A DNA stretch of 64,000 bases from assembly GCA_004295565.1 (NCBI GenBank), contig AP019416.1, forward strand, positions 3,286,001 to 3,350,000. Direction: 5' to 3'. This stretch comes from Vreelandella olivaria. GTDB lineage: Bacteria; Pseudomonadota; Gammaproteobacteria; Pseudomonadales; Halomonadaceae. Below, one piece after another: positions 62,656 through 64,000 of this stretch (positions are counted from its first letter, which is position 1; each line of letters begins with the position of its first letter). The position numbers and the translations under genes were made by a program. The notes beneath the pieces were generated by a model. It ran no database searches. It had not been told where the DNA came from and saw only the letters and a list, made by a program, of their open reading frames with translations.

Positions 62656-64000
62656 AGGCTCACTCCCGGCGGCAGGGTCTCGGGCATCTCCAGGCTGTCG
62701 GCTTCCATGGAGGCCACCGGGTAGGCGCAGTAGTCCGCCGCATAGAAAGCGCTGGGGCGGTGGTTGCCGCTGTCACCTACACCGCCGAAAGGGGCATCAC
62801 CGGAGGCACCGGTAGTTTGGCGGTTCCAGTTGACGATGCCGGCGCGAATACGCAGCAGGAAGTCGTCCCAATCGGCTTGTTCCCCACCAATCAGCCCTGC
62901 AGAAAGCCCGTAACGGGTGTTATTGGCAAGCTCTAGCGCCTCATCCCAATCGCCATAGCGGTGGATTTTCAGCAGCGGGCCAAAGTGCTCCTCGTCGGGC
63001 ACGTCCAGGCCGGTCACATCGATCAGCGCAGGACTTAACAGGCTGGTATTCTCCTGCAGGCGCTGCATGCGGTTGATCACCGTGCCGCCCATCGTTTCCA
63101 ACTCCTCTTGAGCCTTGAGCAGGCCGTCTGCTGCCGCCACGCTGACCAAACCGCCATAGAACGGCGCTGGGTTCTCCTCAAACTGCCCGGCCACATGGAG
63201 TTTGGCAATAGCGTCGGAAAGCGCGTCGATCAAGCGGTCACCGACCTCGCCCTGGGGCACCATTAAACGGCGAGCACAGGTGCAACGCTGCCCGCCAGAG
63301 AGAAATGCCGACTGCACAATCGCCAACACCGCTGCACGTTCGTCGTCGATATCCTTCACCACCAGCGGGTTATTGCCGCCCAGTTCCAGCGCCAGAATTT
63401 TATCCAACTGTCCGGCAAACTGTTGGTGCAGCATACCGCCCACTTTGGCGCTGCCGGTAAACAGCAGTCCATCAATATCAGGGTTACCTGCCAGCGCCTG
63501 GCCGACCGGCACACCACCTTGCACCAGATTAATCACGCCTGCGGGAAGCCCGGCCTCTAGCCAGCACTGTAGGGTTAAATCCGCCGTGAGCGGCGTCTGG
63601 TCACTGGGTTTGAAAACCACACAGTTACCCGCCAATAGCGCAGGCACCATATGGCCGTTGGGCAGGTGGCCAGGGAAGTTGTAAGGGCCAAACACCGCCA
63701 TCACGCCATGAGGACGATGGCGCAAGACAGCATGGGTACTTCCGACGACCTTTTCCCGTTCGCCGGTGCGCTCGTTATACGCCTTAACCGACAGCGCCAC
63801 CTTGCCTACCATGGCCCCCGCTTCGGTGCGCGCTTCCCAGAGCGGCTTGCCGGTTTCAGAGGCAATCGCTACGGCTAGGTCTTCACTGCGTGCTTTCAGC
63901 ACCTCGGCAAACCGCTCGACCAGTGCCTGGCGCTCGGCAAAAGGTGTGCGCGCCCAGCCGGGGAAGGCACCGCGGGCGGCTTTCACAGCGGCCGTGACCT
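62652..64000 (-). CDS. astD: N-succinylglutamate 5-semialdehyde dehydrogenase AstD, 5' end outside the window
   Basis: An aldehyde dehydrogenase fold with [30 protein letters not shown] at the visible start, [46 protein letters not shown] (catalytic Glu), [19 protein letters not shown] (catalytic Cys) and [44 protein letters not shown], the AstD-specific end. It oxidises succinylglutamic semialdehyde with NAD in the AST pathway. The frame runs to position 64000 without a stop, so only the first few dozen residues are missing. Confidence 0.96.
   Translation of the reverse strand, partial: VTAAVKAARGAFPGWARTPFAERQALVERFAEVLKARSEDLAVAIASETGKPLWEARTEAGAMVGKVALSVKAYNERTGEREKVVGSTHAVLRHRPHGVMAVFGPYNFPGHLPNGHMVPALLAGNCVVFKPSDQTPLTADLTLQCWLEAGLPAGVINLVQGGVPVGQALAGNPDIDGLLFTGSAKVGGMLHQQFAGQLDKILALELGGNNPLVVKDIDDERAAVLAIVQSAFLSGGQRCTCARRLMVPQGEVGDRLIDALSDAIAKLHVAGQFEENPAPFYGGLVSVAAADGLLKAQEELETMGGTVINRMQRLQENTSLLSPALIDVTGLDVPDEEHFGPLLKIHRYGDWDEALELANNTRYGLSAGLIGGEQADWDDFLLRIRAGIVNWNRQTTGASGDAPFGGVGDSGNHRPSAFYAADYCAYPVASMEADSLEMPETLPPGVSL

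Overview
The window looks like a chromosomal segment of a Halomonas-type gammaproteobacterium (Halomonadaceae). The clues are moderate-to-high GC, an astB-astD arginine succinyltransferase segment at the right edge, a TRIC/YicG-type channel, DUF3581 and DUF2252 proteins, and a type VI secretion (T6SS) vgrG island. The genus is inferred from gene content only. No tRNA, rRNA or CRISPR array was found.

Sequence quality shapes every call here. About half of the long genes are split by single-base frameshifts. Most lie in G, C, A or T runs and usually look like a run one base short (sometimes one base long). Conserved protein sequence resumes immediately in the next frame. I treat these as probable sequencing errors, describe each such gene as one feature over its full span, and reserve 'pseudogene' for genes broken by insertions, truncations or multi-stop decay.

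Layout. (1) 1-8925: two divergent operons of the circularly permuted ATP-grasp / alpha-E / transglutaminase system, including a fused ATP-grasp::alpha-E protein. (2) 8943-13468: DUF3581 protein, a long AsmA/TamB-like envelope protein and a TRIC-family channel. (3) 13712-33270: an orphan T6SS island in translationally coupled order vgrG, DUF4123 adaptor, large effector with hydrophobic C-terminal helices, putative membrane immunity protein. It is followed by a duplicated effector tail plus second immunity copy, a vgrG scrap, a second large effector, and two signal-peptide Sel1-repeat proteins. Two IS30-family elements, an IS3 element containing an IS110 element, and an IS630 element have landed in the downstream units, leaving only the first unit uninterrupted. 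(4) 33401-37466: two unknown genes, LemA, DUF305, NfeD and an SPFH paraslipin. (5) 37727-49206: two diguanylate cyclases, DUF2252, a sodium:solute symporter/DUF3311/amidase/LysR group, GNAT, GST and a WYL regulator. (6) 49215-51811: bluB, split by a group II intron whose removal restores the reading frame. (7) 51834-59901: GNATs, an MdaB-like quinone reductase, MarR plus a DMT exporter with paired palindromic operators, a MITE-like repeat, an NmrA-like protein, DUF523, and MFS plus HxlR. (8) 59885-61117: two adjacent toxin-antitoxin modules, then astB-astD.

The two most unusual items are the bluB group II intron with a perfect exon junction, and the nested IS3(IS110) in a T6SS immunity gene. 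There the IS110 sits exactly in the IS3 A6G frameshift heptamer and carries a 244-bp leader that looks like a bridge RNA.
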